Positions 27,681 through 36,422 of a DNA stretch of 64,000 nucleotides are shown in pieces. The DNA is from Stygiobacter electus (GTDB lineage: Bacteria; Bacteroidota; Ignavibacteria; Ignavibacteriales; Melioribacteraceae). The DNA lies in assembly GCA_029210465.1 (NCBI GenBank), contig JARGDL010000002.1, positions 124,001 to 188,000 of the forward strand. Direction: 5' to 3'. Position 1 is the first letter of the stretch; every line of letters begins with the position of its first letter. The position numbers were made by a program, and so were the translations under genes. The notes under the pieces were generated by a model. It searched no databases, was not told the DNA's origin, and saw only the letters and a program-made list of their open reading frames with translations.

Positions 27681-29222
27681 ATGCTACATCTACAAAAAAT
27701 TTTAATTTTAGATTTTGGTTCACAATACACACAACTCATTGCAAGAAGAATTAGGGAAAGTAATGTTTACTCTGAAATTCATTCTCATGAATTTCCAATT
27801 CAAAAAATTAAAGAGGAAAAACCACAAGGTATAATTCTTTCTGGCGGGCCAATGAGTGTTTATGATTCCGATTCACCAAAAATTGATAAAGAAATTTTTG
27901 AATTAGGTGTCCCAATTCTTGGTATATGTTATGGATTGCAGTTATTAACTATAAATAACAACGGAATGGTAGAACCTGCTGAAAAAAGAGAATATGGTAA
28001 AGCAAAAATTTCGATTACTCAAAGAGATGATTTATTTAAAAATATTCCTGATGAATCAATTGTTTGGATGAGCCACGGTGATTATGTAACAAAATTACCT
28101 GAAAATTTTATAGTAACCTCTAAATCTGAAAATTCACCAATTTGCTCAATTTCAAATTCAAGCAAAAAGTTTTATGGTGTTCAATTTCATCCTGAAGTAG
28201 CTCATACTGAATTTGGGAAACAAATTATTGATAATTTTATTTTTAATATTTGTAATTGTAAACCAGACTGGACAACAATTAATTTTATTGATTCATCAAT
28301 CGAAGAAATAAAAAACAAAGTCGGTAATAATAAGGTAATCTTAGCTTTAAGCGGTGGCGTTGATTCATCGGTTGCTGCTGTACTCTTGCACAAAGCAGTA
28401 AAAGAAAATTTAATTTGCATTCATGTTGATCATGGAATGATGAGAAAAAATGAAAGTGCAGATATTATTAAAATGTTTAAAGATAATTATGACTTAAATG
28501 TAATTCATATAGATGCAAGTGAATTATTTTTATCAAAACTTAAAGGTGTTATAGATCCAGAACAAAAAAGAAAAATTATTGGCAATACTTTTATAGAAAT
28601 TTTTGAAAACGAAGCAAGAAAATTTCATGATGTTGAATATTTAGTTCAAGGCACTTTATATCCGGATGTTATTGAATCTGTTTCAGTAAAAGGAAAATCT
28701 GTTACTATTAAAACTCATCATAACGTTGGTGGTTTGCCAGAAAAAATGAATTTAAAACTAATCGAACCATTTAGAGAATTATTCAAAGATGAAGTTCGTG
28801 CTATTGGTAGAGAACTTGGATTACCAGAGATTTTTATAAAACGCCATCCATTTCCCGGACCAGGACTTGCTGTTAGAGTTTTAGGCGAAATTACAAAAGA
28901 ACGTTTAGATATTTTAAGAGATGTTGATGAAATTTTTATGAATGAATTAATTGATAAAAATATATATGACAAAATTTGGCAAGCCTTTTCTGTTTTGTTA
29001 CCAATTCAAACAGTTGGTGTTATGGGTGACAACAGAACTTATGAAAACGTTATAGCACTAAGAGCAGTAACATCAACCGATGGTATGACAGCTGATTGGT
29101 TCAGATTTGATTATGAATTTTTAGAAAATGTATCTAATAAAATAATTCGAATGGTTCGTGGTGTAAATCGAGTAGTTTATGATATTAGTTCAAAGCCACC
29201 AGCAACAATTGAGTGGGAATGA
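27681..29222 (+). CDS. guaA: GMP synthase (glutamine-hydrolysing)
   Basis: Converts XMP to GMP using glutamine. The 513-residue protein has a class-I amidotransferase domain (catalytic Cys83 in GICYGLQLL, then HPEV of the triad near 170), an ATP-pyrophosphatase P-loop (ALSGGVDSS, about 222-230) and the dimerisation domain with [15 protein letters not shown], ending KPPATIEWE. The ATG at 27681 follows AGGTG and yields a normal N-terminus. Its stop overlaps the start region of radC. Confidence 0.96.
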   Translation: MLHLQKILILDFGSQYTQLIARRIRESNVYSEIHSHEFPIQKIKEEKPQGIILSGGPMSVYDSDSPKIDKEIFELGVPILGICYGLQLLTINNNGMVEPAEKREYGKAKISITQRDDLFKNIPDESIVWMSHGDYVTKLPENFIVTSKSENSPICSISNSSKKFYGVQFHPEVAHTEFGKQIIDNFIFNICNCKPDWTTINFIDSSIEEIKNKVGNNKVILALSGGVDSSVAAVLLHKAVKENLICIHVDHGMMRKNESADIIKMFKDNYDLNVIHIDASELFLSKLKGVIDPEQKRKIIGNTFIEIFENEARKFHDVEYLVQGTLYPDVIESVSVKGKSVTIKTHHNVGGLPEKMNLKLIEPFRELFKDEVRAIGRELGLPEIFIKRHPFPGPGLAVRVLGEITKERLDILRDVDEIFMNELIDKNIYDKIWQAFSVLLPIQTVGVMGDNRTYENVIALRAVTSTDGMTADWFRFDYEFLENVSNKIIRMVRGVNRVVYDISSKPPATIEWE

Positions 29223-29899
29223 TGAAAGTTAAAGAATTACCTTTAGATGATAGACCAAGAGAAAAATTAATTTTAAGAGGTGTGCAAAATCTCTCTGATG
29301 CAGAATTAATTGCAATACTTTTAAGAACAGGCATGAAAGGGAAATCTGTAATTACTTTAGCACAAGAAATTATTAACAAATATGAAGGATTAAGCAACCT
29401 TGCTATTCAATCTCATGATTCACTAAAAAACAACTTAGGTATTGGAAAAGATAAAGCCGCAACTCTTATTGCAGCTTTTGAACTTTCTAAAAGAATTGAA
29501 GCAAATAAAAAATGGAAGTTCAACAAAAAAATAACATCTCCTAAAGATATTGCAGAAATTTTTATTCCTCTTTTACGAGATGAAATAAAAGAAAAATTTT
29601 TTGTAATTTGCTTAAGTAGTTCAAATAAAATTATTAAATATGATTTAATTTCAGTTGGTACATTAAATTCAAGCGTTGTTCATCCAAGAGAAGTTTTTAA
29701 AGTAGCAATTGAAAATAATTCTGCAAACATAATTTTGCTTCATAATCATCCAAGTGGAAATTTGGAACCAAGCAATGAAGATTTAAGTTTAACGAAGCGA
29801 TTTATTGAAGCAGGCAAATTTCTTGAAATTCAGGTTTTTGATCATATTATAATTGCCGGCGATAATTATACAAGTCTTGTTGAAAAAAAAATTATATAA
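29219..29899 (+). CDS. radC: RadC/JAMM-domain protein
   Basis: A 226-residue protein with two recognisable parts. An N-terminal helix-hairpin-helix region ([20 protein letters not shown], then [20 protein letters not shown]) is followed by a C-terminal JAB1/MPN metalloprotease-like domain with [15 protein letters not shown], a complete JAMM zinc motif. Despite the historical name a DNA-repair role is not established, and the biochemical function is unknown. ATG codons at 29219 and 29222 overlap the guaA stop; the GTG at 29213 is less likely. Translational coupling to guaA is probable. Confidence 0.88.
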   Translation: MMKVKELPLDDRPREKLILRGVQNLSDAELIAILLRTGMKGKSVITLAQEIINKYEGLSNLAIQSHDSLKNNLGIGKDKAATLIAAFELSKRIEANKKWKFNKKITSPKDIAEIFIPLLRDEIKEKFFVICLSSSNKIIKYDLISVGTLNSSVVHPREVFKVAIENNSANIILLHNHPSGNLEPSNEDLSLTKRFIEAGKFLEIQVFDHIIIAGDNYTSLVEKKII

Positions 29900-29956
29900 G
29901 TGCATTCAAATTTTAATATATTTACTAATAAAATACTCATAAAAATAGGAGTTAAC

Positions 29957-30223
29957 ATGAAACAACTAATTAAAAAATCAATTGTTGCTGTTTTGTTTAT
30001 AGGAGCAATTGGGTTCACAGCATGTAACAGTGTTTCTGAAGAACAAATGGCTGAATTAGAAGCTCTTCGTTCTGAAGTAAAAGCACTTGACAAAGAAGTT
30101 AATTCTTTGAAAGCAGAAAAAGCTGCAATTGAAAGAGAAATAGCTGAAAAAAATTCAAAGCTTGATCAATGCAACAAAGAAAAAAATGAAGTTAAAAAGA
30201 ATTTAGAAAAAATTGGTTTGTAA
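29957..30223 (+). CDS. Small coiled-coil lipoprotein
   Basis: An 88-residue exported protein: MKQLIKKSIVAVLFIGAIGFTAC gives a lipobox (FTAC), and the mature chain of about 66 residues is an uninterrupted coiled coil with heptads of Leu, Ile and Val (LEALRSEVKALDKEVNSLKA). The layout recalls Lpp-type outer-membrane lipoproteins, without a visible C-terminal Lys for peptidoglycan linkage. The ATG at 29957 has AGGAG 7 bp upstream; the open frame reaches a GTG at 29900 that adds a poor N-terminus. It stands 21 bp before a LysM protein gene, so a shared cell-wall role is likely. Confidence 0.8.
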   Translation: MKQLIKKSIVAVLFIGAIGFTACNSVSEEQMAELEALRSEVKALDKEVNSLKAEKAAIEREIAEKNSKLDQCNKEKNEVKKNLEKIGL

Positions 30224-30244
30224 AAAGGTAAAGGAGAAAACAAT

Positions 30245-30943
30245 ATGAAAAACTTTAAATTATTATTACTCGTTTCTTTCTTCTTTGTCTTTGTTGCAAA
30301 TATCTCTGCTCAAGAAGATATGACTAAAGAAGAATGGCAAAATGAAATTAATCGCTTAACTGAAAAGAAAGTTTCTTTAACAAATGAATTAAATTCTCTC
30401 AAAGCTGAAATTGCTAATCTTAAAAAAATGAGAGATGGATTAAAAACATACGATCAATGCATTGATGAATTCTATGCATCTTTAGGATTTAATAAAGCTG
30501 ATATTGAAAACTTTAGAAAAAATTTGAATGATCTTTCAGCAAAAATAGATGCACAAGAAGCACCAAAAGCTGACCGTCAAGCTGAACTTGATGCAATGAA
30601 AAAAAATAAAATCTCTGCTTTAGCTGAATTTTTTGACAAGGTTCATAATCAATTGCAAAGAAAATTAGATGCTTGGGTTGAAAAACCAAAAGAAATTGAT
30701 TACACTGTTGTAAAAGGTGATTGTCTTTGGGGAATTGCTAAAAAGAAAGAACATTATGCTAATCCATTTGCTTGGCCAATGATTTATCAAGCAAACCGTG
30801 ATCAGATTAAAAATCCAGATTTAATTTTCCCAAAACAAATTTTCAGAATTCCTAATTTAACTGAAGAAGAAAAAGCTAAATACGATAAAATCAGAAAAAA
30901 TTATAAACCAGCACCTGCTCCACAAACACAAGAAACAAAGTAG
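30245..30943 (+). CDS. Exported LysM-domain protein with coiled coil
   Basis: A 232-residue protein with a signal peptide (MKNFKLLLLVSFFFVFVANISAQ). Residues about 27-70 and 100-140 are charged coiled coils. The C-terminal LysM-like module spans about 155-205 (YTVVKGDCLWGIAKKKEHY, AWPMIYQANRDQIKNPDLI, FPKQIFRIP) and would bind peptidoglycan. No peptidase or amidase domain is present. It forms a pair with the preceding lipoprotein and ends at a strong terminator. Confidence 0.88.
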   Translation: MKNFKLLLLVSFFFVFVANISAQEDMTKEEWQNEINRLTEKKVSLTNELNSLKAEIANLKKMRDGLKTYDQCIDEFYASLGFNKADIENFRKNLNDLSAKIDAQEAPKADRQAELDAMKKNKISALAEFFDKVHNQLQRKLDAWVEKPKEIDYTVVKGDCLWGIAKKKEHYANPFAWPMIYQANRDQIKNPDLIFPKQIFRIPNLTEEEKAKYDKIRKNYKPAPAPQTQETK

Positions 30944-30974
30944 TAGGTTGTAGAAGTTGTATATAAATTTTTCA

Positions 30975-31011
30975 AAAACGCCCTTTTCAAATTTTTTGAG
31001 AAGGGCGTTTT
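30975..31011 (+). terminator. Rho-independent terminator after the LysM gene
   Basis: A long stem (AAAACGCCCTTTTCAAA, 30975-30991, with the complementary strand ending at 31011; one mismatch) closes on a 3-nt loop. The 3' side ends GGGCGTTTT and is followed by TATATTT. It lies 32 bp downstream of the stop codon. Confidence 0.85.
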
Positions 31012-31029
31012 ATATTTATTGGAGGTAAT

Positions 31030-31980
31030 ACGCAGTTAGAGAAAATTATAAAGTTAGAAGGAGTTGACCAGCTTTCATTTGTTGGTTTTAATGATAGCAA
31101 CTTAAAACCAGTCGAAGAAAGATTTTCTTCCAATATTATTGTTCGTGGCGATAATGTTATTATCCAAGGGATCGAAGAAGAAATTGATCTTATTGAAAAA
31201 ATAATTAAAGAAATGATCTTTGTTCTAAATTCAACTGGTAAACTTACAACTAACGACGTTTACACAATTTTAGATTTAACTCTTCAAGGGAAAGAAATTG
31301 TTAATGGTAATGAAATTGATAATATAATTTTATATTCTAAAAAAGATATAATAAAAGCAAAAACACCAAACCAAGTTGCCTATTGGAAAACTGTACAACA
31401 AAATGATATTTGTTTTGCAATTGGACCAGCTGGAACAGGAAAAACTTTTCTAGCAGTTGCATTTGCAATTTCTGCATTTAAGAAAAATCAGGTGAGAAAA
31501 ATTATTCTTGCAAGACCAGCAGTTGAAGCTGGAGAAAGTTTAGGTTTTTTACCCGGTGACTTTAAAGAAAAAATTGACCCTTATCTTCGTCCACTTTATG
31601 ATGCTTTGGAAGAAATGCTTCCGACTGAACAGCTTAAAAATTATCTAGAAAAAAATTTGATTGAAATTGTTCCTCTTGCATTTATGCGTGGTAGAACATT
31701 AAATAATGCTTACGTTATTTTAGATGAAGCACAAAATGCAACTGGAATGCAAATGAAAATGTTTTTGACAAGATTAGGACCAAATTCAAAAGCAATTATT
31801 ACTGGTGATATTACTCAAATAGATTTACCAACTTATTCACAAAGTGGTTTAGTGCAAGTGAAAGAAATTCTCAAAAACGTTGATGGAGTTGGCTTTGTTT
31901 ATTTTGATAAGATTGATGTCGTCCGCCATAAACTTGTTAAAGATATAATTGATGCTTACGAAAAACACAATTCTAAATAA
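31030..31980 (+). CDS. phoH: PhoH-family ATPase with apparent ACG start
   Basis: A P-loop NTPase of the PhoH/YbeZ family, thought to act in RNA metabolism near YbeY. The Walker A motif GPAGTGKTF is at about 132-139 and Walker B YVILDEAQN near 228-235. No ATG, GTG or TTG exists in frame before 31213, where an ATG would remove the family's N-terminal domain of about 60 residues. The open frame reads back in family-like sequence (LEKIIKLEGVDQLSF, then VRGDNVIIQG) to ACG at 31030, which sits 4 bp after GGAGG. With it the 316-residue length is normal. Either ACG initiates here, or an ATG has one substituted base. Confidence 0.85.
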   Translation, partial: TQLEKIIKLEGVDQLSFVGFNDSNLKPVEERFSSNIIVRGDNVIIQGIEEEIDLIEKIIKEMIFVLNSTGKLTTNDVYTILDLTLQGKEIVNGNEIDNIILYSKKDIIKAKTPNQVAYWKTVQQNDICFAIGPAGTGKTFLAVAFAISAFKKNQVRKIILARPAVEAGESLGFLPGDFKEKIDPYLRPLYDALEEMLPTEQLKNYLEKNLIEIVPLAFMRGRTLNNAYVILDEAQNATGMQMKMFLTRLGPNSKAIITGDITQIDLPTYSQSGLVQVKEILKNVDGVGFVYFDKIDVVRHKLVKDIIDAYEKHNSK

Positions 31981-32024
31981 TTGATAATTGCAAATTGATA
32001 ATTGCAAATTGATAATTGATAATT
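31981..32024 (+). repeat. Short tandem repeat, 14-bp unit
   Basis: Two full copies of TTGATAATTGCAAA are followed by a third, diverging copy (TTGATAATTGATAATT), all between the phoH stop and the convergent mazG stop. No other copy of this unit was noticed in the window. It could be a simple slippage product. Confidence 0.85.
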
Positions 32025-32030
32025 AATGCA

Positions 32031-32795
32031 TTAAAGTTCTTTTGTTTTACTTTCTTCCCAGTATTTATCCATTTCTTGTAATGTTGATTCCGATAGAGAT
32101 TTACCATTCTCCTTTATTTTAGATTCAACATAAGAAAATCTTTTAATAAATTTTTCATTTGTAATTCTTAAAGCATTTTCAGGATTTATACCTAAAAACC
32201 GTGCATAATTAGTTAGAGCGAAAAAAACATCACCCATTTCTTCTTCTAATTTTTCTTTGTTACCGATTTTTTCCATCTCGTGCATTTCATTTATTTCTTC
32301 AAGAACTTTATTCCAAACATCTTCTTTATGTTCCCAATCAAATCCAACTTTACTAACTTTTTCCTGAATTCTATAAGCACGGGCTAATGATGGTAATTGT
32401 TTTGGTATTCCTTCTAAAATTGAATCTCTTCCTTCTGCTAGTTTAATTTCTTCCCAATTCTTTAAGACTTCTTTTGTGCCATTTACTTTAACATCTCCAA
32501 AAACATGAGGATGTCTTCTAATTAATTTTTCTGTAATTGAATCAATTACATTTTCCATTGAAAAAGATTTGTTATCTTCTCCAATGACGGAATGAAATAC
32601 AATATGCAAAAGCATATCACCAAGCTCTTTCTTCAATTCATCATAATTTTTTTGATCTATTGCTTCAACTACTTCATAAGTTTCTTCAATAGTTGCCGCT
32701 TTAATTGAATCATGATCTTGTTCTTTATCCCAAGGGCATTCAACTCTTAATTTTCTCATTATTTCATAAAGATTCTGGAATTTATCTCCAACCAT
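32031..32795 (-). CDS. mazG: MazG nucleoside triphosphate pyrophosphohydrolase
   Basis: Hydrolyses (d)NTPs, including aberrant ones, to the monophosphate and pyrophosphate; an all-alpha protein with two MazG domains. Metal-binding EExxE-type clusters are seen in both halves (EETYEVVEA near residue 36 and EEEMGDVFFAL near 187), each followed by a D-rich helix such as ELGDMLLHIVFH. The 254-residue length is typical. The ATG at 32795 is preferred because GGAGAT stands 4 bp upstream; the ATG at 32831 would add 12 residues. Confidence 0.93.
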   Translation of the reverse strand: MVGDKFQNLYEIMRKLRVECPWDKEQDHDSIKAATIEETYEVVEAIDQKNYDELKKELGDMLLHIVFHSVIGEDNKSFSMENVIDSITEKLIRRHPHVFGDVKVNGTKEVLKNWEEIKLAEGRDSILEGIPKQLPSLARAYRIQEKVSKVGFDWEHKEDVWNKVLEEINEMHEMEKIGNKEKLEEEMGDVFFALTNYARFLGINPENALRITNEKFIKRFSYVESKIKENGKSLSESTLQEMDKYWEESKTKEL

Positions 32796-32897
32796 TTTAT
32801 CTCCAAAAATTTGTATCAAAAAATAAATCATATTTCATAATGGAAAAAATCTTCATGTAACTTTTATTATATTTGAACAGAACTTTTTGGATAAAAT

Positions 32898-33359
32898 ATG
32901 TACGAAGAAAAAATAAAAGAAATTTTAGGATATGACTTGCCTGAAGCAGCAAAACCTTTAGCTGCTTATGTACCTGCTCAAAAGTTTGGGAATTTAGTAT
33001 TTACATCAGGACAATTGCCGACCAAAGATGGAAAATTATTTGCAGTTGGAAAAGTTGGAAAAGAGGTAAGTGAAGAGACAGCATTTGAATCTGCAAAAAT
33101 TAGCGCTGTGAATTGTTTAAGTGCAATAAAAAGTATCGTTGGTAGTCTTGATAAAATTGATCAAATAATAAAATTAGTTGTATTTGTTAATTCAGAAACT
33201 GGATTTACAGCACAACCAAAAGTAGCAAATGGTGCTTCTGAATTTCTTGTTAATGTTTTTGGTGATAAAGGTAAACATGCAAGGAGTGCTGTTGGAGTTA
33301 GTGAATTGCCTTTGGATGCTCCTGTTGAAATTGAAATGATAGTCAAAATTAATGAATAA
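32898..33359 (+). CDS. ridA: RidA-family (YjgF/YER057c) enamine/imine deaminase
   Basis: A 153-residue trimeric protein of the RidA family, which hydrolyses reactive 2-aminoacrylate and related enamines or imines released by amino-acid enzymes. [11 protein letters not shown], the [18 protein letters not shown] helix and the C-terminal [19 protein letters not shown] block are present, with the family Arg in HARSAVGV. It is somewhat longer than classic RidA (about 128 residues), with about 25 extra N-terminal residues, so it is of the extended YjgF-like subgroup. Exact substrate inferred. Confidence 0.88.
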   Translation: MYEEKIKEILGYDLPEAAKPLAAYVPAQKFGNLVFTSGQLPTKDGKLFAVGKVGKEVSEETAFESAKISAVNCLSAIKSIVGSLDKIDQIIKLVVFVNSETGFTAQPKVANGASEFLVNVFGDKGKHARSAVGVSELPLDAPVEIEMIVKINE

Positions 33360-33409
33360 GAAACCTTACATTAGTTAATTATGTTAAAGATTAAAAACAA
33401 AGGTGAATT

Positions 33410-33907
33410 ATGAAAAAATTTGGAATAATTTTTTTACTGGTTTCATCAATATTACTTGGTCAGTTTAAAGAAGAATTAAATAAACCCGTTGATATCAAAA
33501 GTGGTGTATATAATAAAAGTTTTGGTTCTTTACTTGGTTTATTAGGAGTTGAAGATTTTAACATGCATCATTCTTTTGGCTTATCTTTTTCAACGTTTGG
33601 TTTTGGCTCAATGGCTTTAGGTTCTTACACAAATACAATGAACTTTAAATTTAGTGATAAACTAAATCTTCTTGCAGAGTTTAGCATCTTAAATTCTCCA
33701 TACAATTCATTTGGAAAAGATTTTTCTAAACAAATTAATGGCTTATATATCGATAGACTTCAAATGAATTATAAGATAAGTGATGGAATGTCTGTAATGT
33801 TACAATACAGTAATTCTCCTTTTAATTATTATTCACCTTTTTATGGGTATTCTCCTTTTTACAGGAATTCCTTTTTTTATAATTCACCGTTTGAAAGAGA
33901 ATGGTAA
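33410..33907 (+). CDS. Small exported beta protein with aromatic repeat tail
   Basis: A 165-residue protein with a signal peptide (MKKFGIIFLLVSSILLGQ). The body alternates hydrophobic strands (FGLSFSTFGFGSMALGSY, TMNFKFSDKLNLLAEFS, MSVMLQYSNSP), suggesting a small barrel or surface sheet. The tail consists of repeated Tyr/Phe/Ser/Pro units (NYYSPFYGYSPFYRNSFFYN). It is not a recognised family. It has an AAAGGTGAATT site before its ATG and lies upstream of a LytR_C gene by 37 bp. Function unknown. Confidence 0.65.
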   Translation: MKKFGIIFLLVSSILLGQFKEELNKPVDIKSGVYNKSFGSLLGLLGVEDFNMHHSFGLSFSTFGFGSMALGSYTNTMNFKFSDKLNLLAEFSILNSPYNSFGKDFSKQINGLYIDRLQMNYKISDGMSVMLQYSNSPFNYYSPFYGYSPFYRNSFFYNSPFEREW

Positions 33908-33944
33908 TTCAGATTTGAATTAAGATAAAAGATTTTGGTACGAA

Positions 33945-34427
33945 TTGGAAAAATCAAGAACAACAAAACAAAAGCAAACAAATTTAAAGTCGCCAACTAT
34001 AAACATTTTATTAAATATTTCACTCTTCTTTCTTTCAGCAATTATTGTTTATATGAGTTATTCACTGTACGTAAAGCTTTCGTACAAATCAACAAAGTTT
34101 GATGATGAAATTGTTGAAGGTAAAGTTTCAGAATTAATACAGGTAGATGTTAGAAATGGTTGTGGTGTTAGTGGTGTTGCTGATAGATATACAGATTTTT
34201 TACGTTCTAAAGGATTTGATGTGGCTGATTATGGAAATTATATTTCATCTGAAGTTGACGAAACTTTAGTTATTGATAGAATGGGAAATATGGCTAACGC
34301 TTACGAAGTTGCAAAAGCTCTTGGCGTTAAAAAACAAAATATAATTCAACAATTAAATAAAGATTATTTTATTGATGTAAGTGTAATAATCGGAAAAGAT
34401 TATTTAACATTAAATCCATTTAAATGA
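33945..34427 (+). CDS. Membrane protein with LytR C-terminal-like domain
   Basis: A 160-residue protein with a basic cytoplasmic start, one membrane helix at about 22-42 (ILLNISLFFLSAIIVYMSYS) and a C-terminal LytR_C-type domain (about 64-150): IQVDVRNGCGVSGVADRYTDFL, then VADYGN and NVDE-type strands. LytR_C domains occur on wall-associated proteins, alone or after LCP domains; the LCP part is missing here. The start is TTG; no ATG precedes the helix. It stands 7 bp before rsfS, so it is probably translated together with it. Confidence 0.75.
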   Translation: MEKSRTTKQKQTNLKSPTINILLNISLFFLSAIIVYMSYSLYVKLSYKSTKFDDEIVEGKVSELIQVDVRNGCGVSGVADRYTDFLRSKGFDVADYGNYISSEVDETLVIDRMGNMANAYEVAKALGVKKQNIIQQLNKDYFIDVSVIIGKDYLTLNPFK

Positions 34428-34434
34428 GGTGTAA

Positions 34435-34782
34435 TTGGAATCATTACAATTTGCAAAATTAATTTCAGAATTAACAAAAATTAAAAAAGCATATAACATT
34501 AAAATTATAGATCTTAAAAATGTATCGAATATCGCTGATTATTTTGTTATTTGTTCAGCGGATTCAGATAGACAAGTTAAAGCAATTGCAGATGAAGTTG
34601 ATAAAAATTTAATTGAGCGTGGAATTAAATGCTTTCATCGTGAAGGTTATGAAACATTGAACTGGATTATAATGGATTATTTCGATGTTGTGCTTCATAT
34701 TTTTAGAGCTGAATCAAGAAATTATTATAACTTAGAAAAACTTTGGGGTGATGCTCCAACTATTAATATCCCAGATAATTAA
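34435..34782 (+). CDS. rsfS: Ribosomal silencing factor RsfS
   Basis: The 115-residue protein of the Iojap/RsfS family binds uL14 and blocks joining of the 50S to the 30S subunit during starvation. Family blocks are visible: IIDLKNVSNIADYFVICSADSDRQ, CFHREGYETLNWIIMDYFDVVLHIF and a final RAESRNYYNLEKLWGDA. The start is TTG with AGGTG upstream. argS follows 11 bp later. Confidence 0.96.
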   Translation: MESLQFAKLISELTKIKKAYNIKIIDLKNVSNIADYFVICSADSDRQVKAIADEVDKNLIERGIKCFHREGYETLNWIIMDYFDVVLHIFRAESRNYYNLEKLWGDAPTINIPDN

Positions 34783-34793
34783 TAGGAGAAAAA

Positions 34794-36422
34794 TTGAAAA
34801 AGTATTTGATTGAATTGTTTCAAAAAACATCAGAACAATTAGTTTATTTAAATGAAGTTGATTTTATTTTGTCCATACCTGCGCAAAAAAGTCATGGCGA
34901 TTATTCTACAAACGTAGCAATGTTACTTTCTAAAAAACTAAAAAGAAATCCAAAAGAAATTGCAGAAGAAATAATATCAAATTTTGATTATGATAAATCT
35001 ATAATTGAAAAAATTGAAATTGCTGGACCAGGATTTATTAATTTCTTTTTTAAAAAGAATTATTTGCCTTCAATAGTTAAATATATATTAAATGAAAAAG
35101 ATGATTATGGTAAATCAAAAAAATATTCAGGTAAAAAAGCATTAGTTGAATTTATTTCTGCAAATCCAACTGGTCCATTAACAGTTGGACATGGAAGAAA
35201 TGCTGTCATTGGTGACACAGTAGCAAATTTATTAGAATGGATTGGATACAAAATTGAACGAGAATACTATTTCAATAATGCTGGAAGACAAATGCGTGTT
35301 TTAGGTGATTCAGTTCGCCTTCGTTATTTAGAATTACTTGGTGAAGGAATCGAATTCCCTGAAGATTATTATCAAGGTGAATACATTAAAGAAATTGCAC
35401 AAAAATTAAGAGATGAATTTGGCGATAGCTTAAAAAATGAAAATCCAGATGGTATTTTTAAACAAAGAGCTGAAAAAGAAATTTTTGAAGATATTATTAA
35501 AACAATGCAGTCAATAAAAATTAAAATGAATAATTTTTTTAATGAACATTCTTTATATGAAGAAGGTAAGATAAAATCGTTATTGGACAAACTTGCTGAA
35601 CTTAATCTTTCTTACGAAAAAGATAATGCTGTTTGGTTAAAGTTGACTGCACTTGGCAATGATCAAGATAAAGTAATTGTTAAATCAAGTGGCGAACCGA
35701 CTTATCGTTTGCCTGATATTGCTTATCACATAACTAAATTTGAAAGAGGATATGATTTAATGGTTGATTTGTTTGGTTCAGACCATAATGCAACTTATCC
35801 CGATGTACTTGCAGGCTTGCGTGCTTTAGGATACGACACAAACAAAGTCAAAGTATTAATACACCAATTTGTTACAATTTTGCAAAAAGGTGAAGTTGTA
35901 AAGATGTCAACCCGCAAAGCTAATTATATTACGTTGGATGAATTAATTAACGAAGTCGGACCAGATGTTGTAAGATATTTTTTCATAATGAGAAGTATGA
36001 CAAGTCATTTAAATTTTGATTTGGAGTTAGCAAAAAAACATTCTGATGAAAATCCCGTTTTCTATTTGCAATATGCACATGCAAGAATTTCTTCAATTTT
36101 AAGAATGACAAAAGATGAAAATTTAATTCCTTCACTGGAAAATTTGGATTTATTAACAACAGATGTTGAACAAGACTTATTAAAAAAATTATTTGAATTT
36201 CCTGAAGTTGTATTAATTAGTGCAGAAAACTATGAGCCGCACAAAATTGCAAATTATTTAGAAGAACTTGCTGCAACTTTTCATAAATTTTACACTGAAT
36301 GTAGAATTATTGGAAGTGAAAAAAATCTTGCCGAAGCAAGAATTTCGTTAGCTATTGCAACTCAAATCGTATTGAGGAATGGACTATCAATATTAGGAGT
36401 TTCTGCACCAAATAAAATGTGA
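34794..36422 (+). CDS. argS: Arginyl-tRNA synthetase
   Basis: Charges tRNA-Arg; class I synthetase. The HIGH-type motif is HGRN (133-136 in LTVGHGRNAVIGD) and KMSTR is near residue 370 (VVKMSTRKAN). The N-terminal domain (about 1-110) has YSTNVAMLLS, and the C-terminal anticodon-binding domain ends near GLSILGVSAPNKM. The 542 residues are a little shorter than in E. coli. TTG start with AGGAGA upstream. Its last 61 bp overlap, tail to tail, the end of the comF gene on the other strand. Confidence 0.96.
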   Translation: MKKYLIELFQKTSEQLVYLNEVDFILSIPAQKSHGDYSTNVAMLLSKKLKRNPKEIAEEIISNFDYDKSIIEKIEIAGPGFINFFFKKNYLPSIVKYILNEKDDYGKSKKYSGKKALVEFISANPTGPLTVGHGRNAVIGDTVANLLEWIGYKIEREYYFNNAGRQMRVLGDSVRLRYLELLGEGIEFPEDYYQGEYIKEIAQKLRDEFGDSLKNENPDGIFKQRAEKEIFEDIIKTMQSIKIKMNNFFNEHSLYEEGKIKSLLDKLAELNLSYEKDNAVWLKLTALGNDQDKVIVKSSGEPTYRLPDIAYHITKFERGYDLMVDLFGSDHNATYPDVLAGLRALGYDTNKVKVLIHQFVTILQKGEVVKMSTRKANYITLDELINEVGPDVVRYFFIMRSMTSHLNFDLELAKKHSDENPVFYLQYAHARISSILRMTKDENLIPSLENLDLLTTDVEQDLLKKLFEFPEVVLISAENYEPHKIANYLEELAATFHKFYTECRIIGSEKNLAEARISLAIATQIVLRNGLSILGVSAPNKM

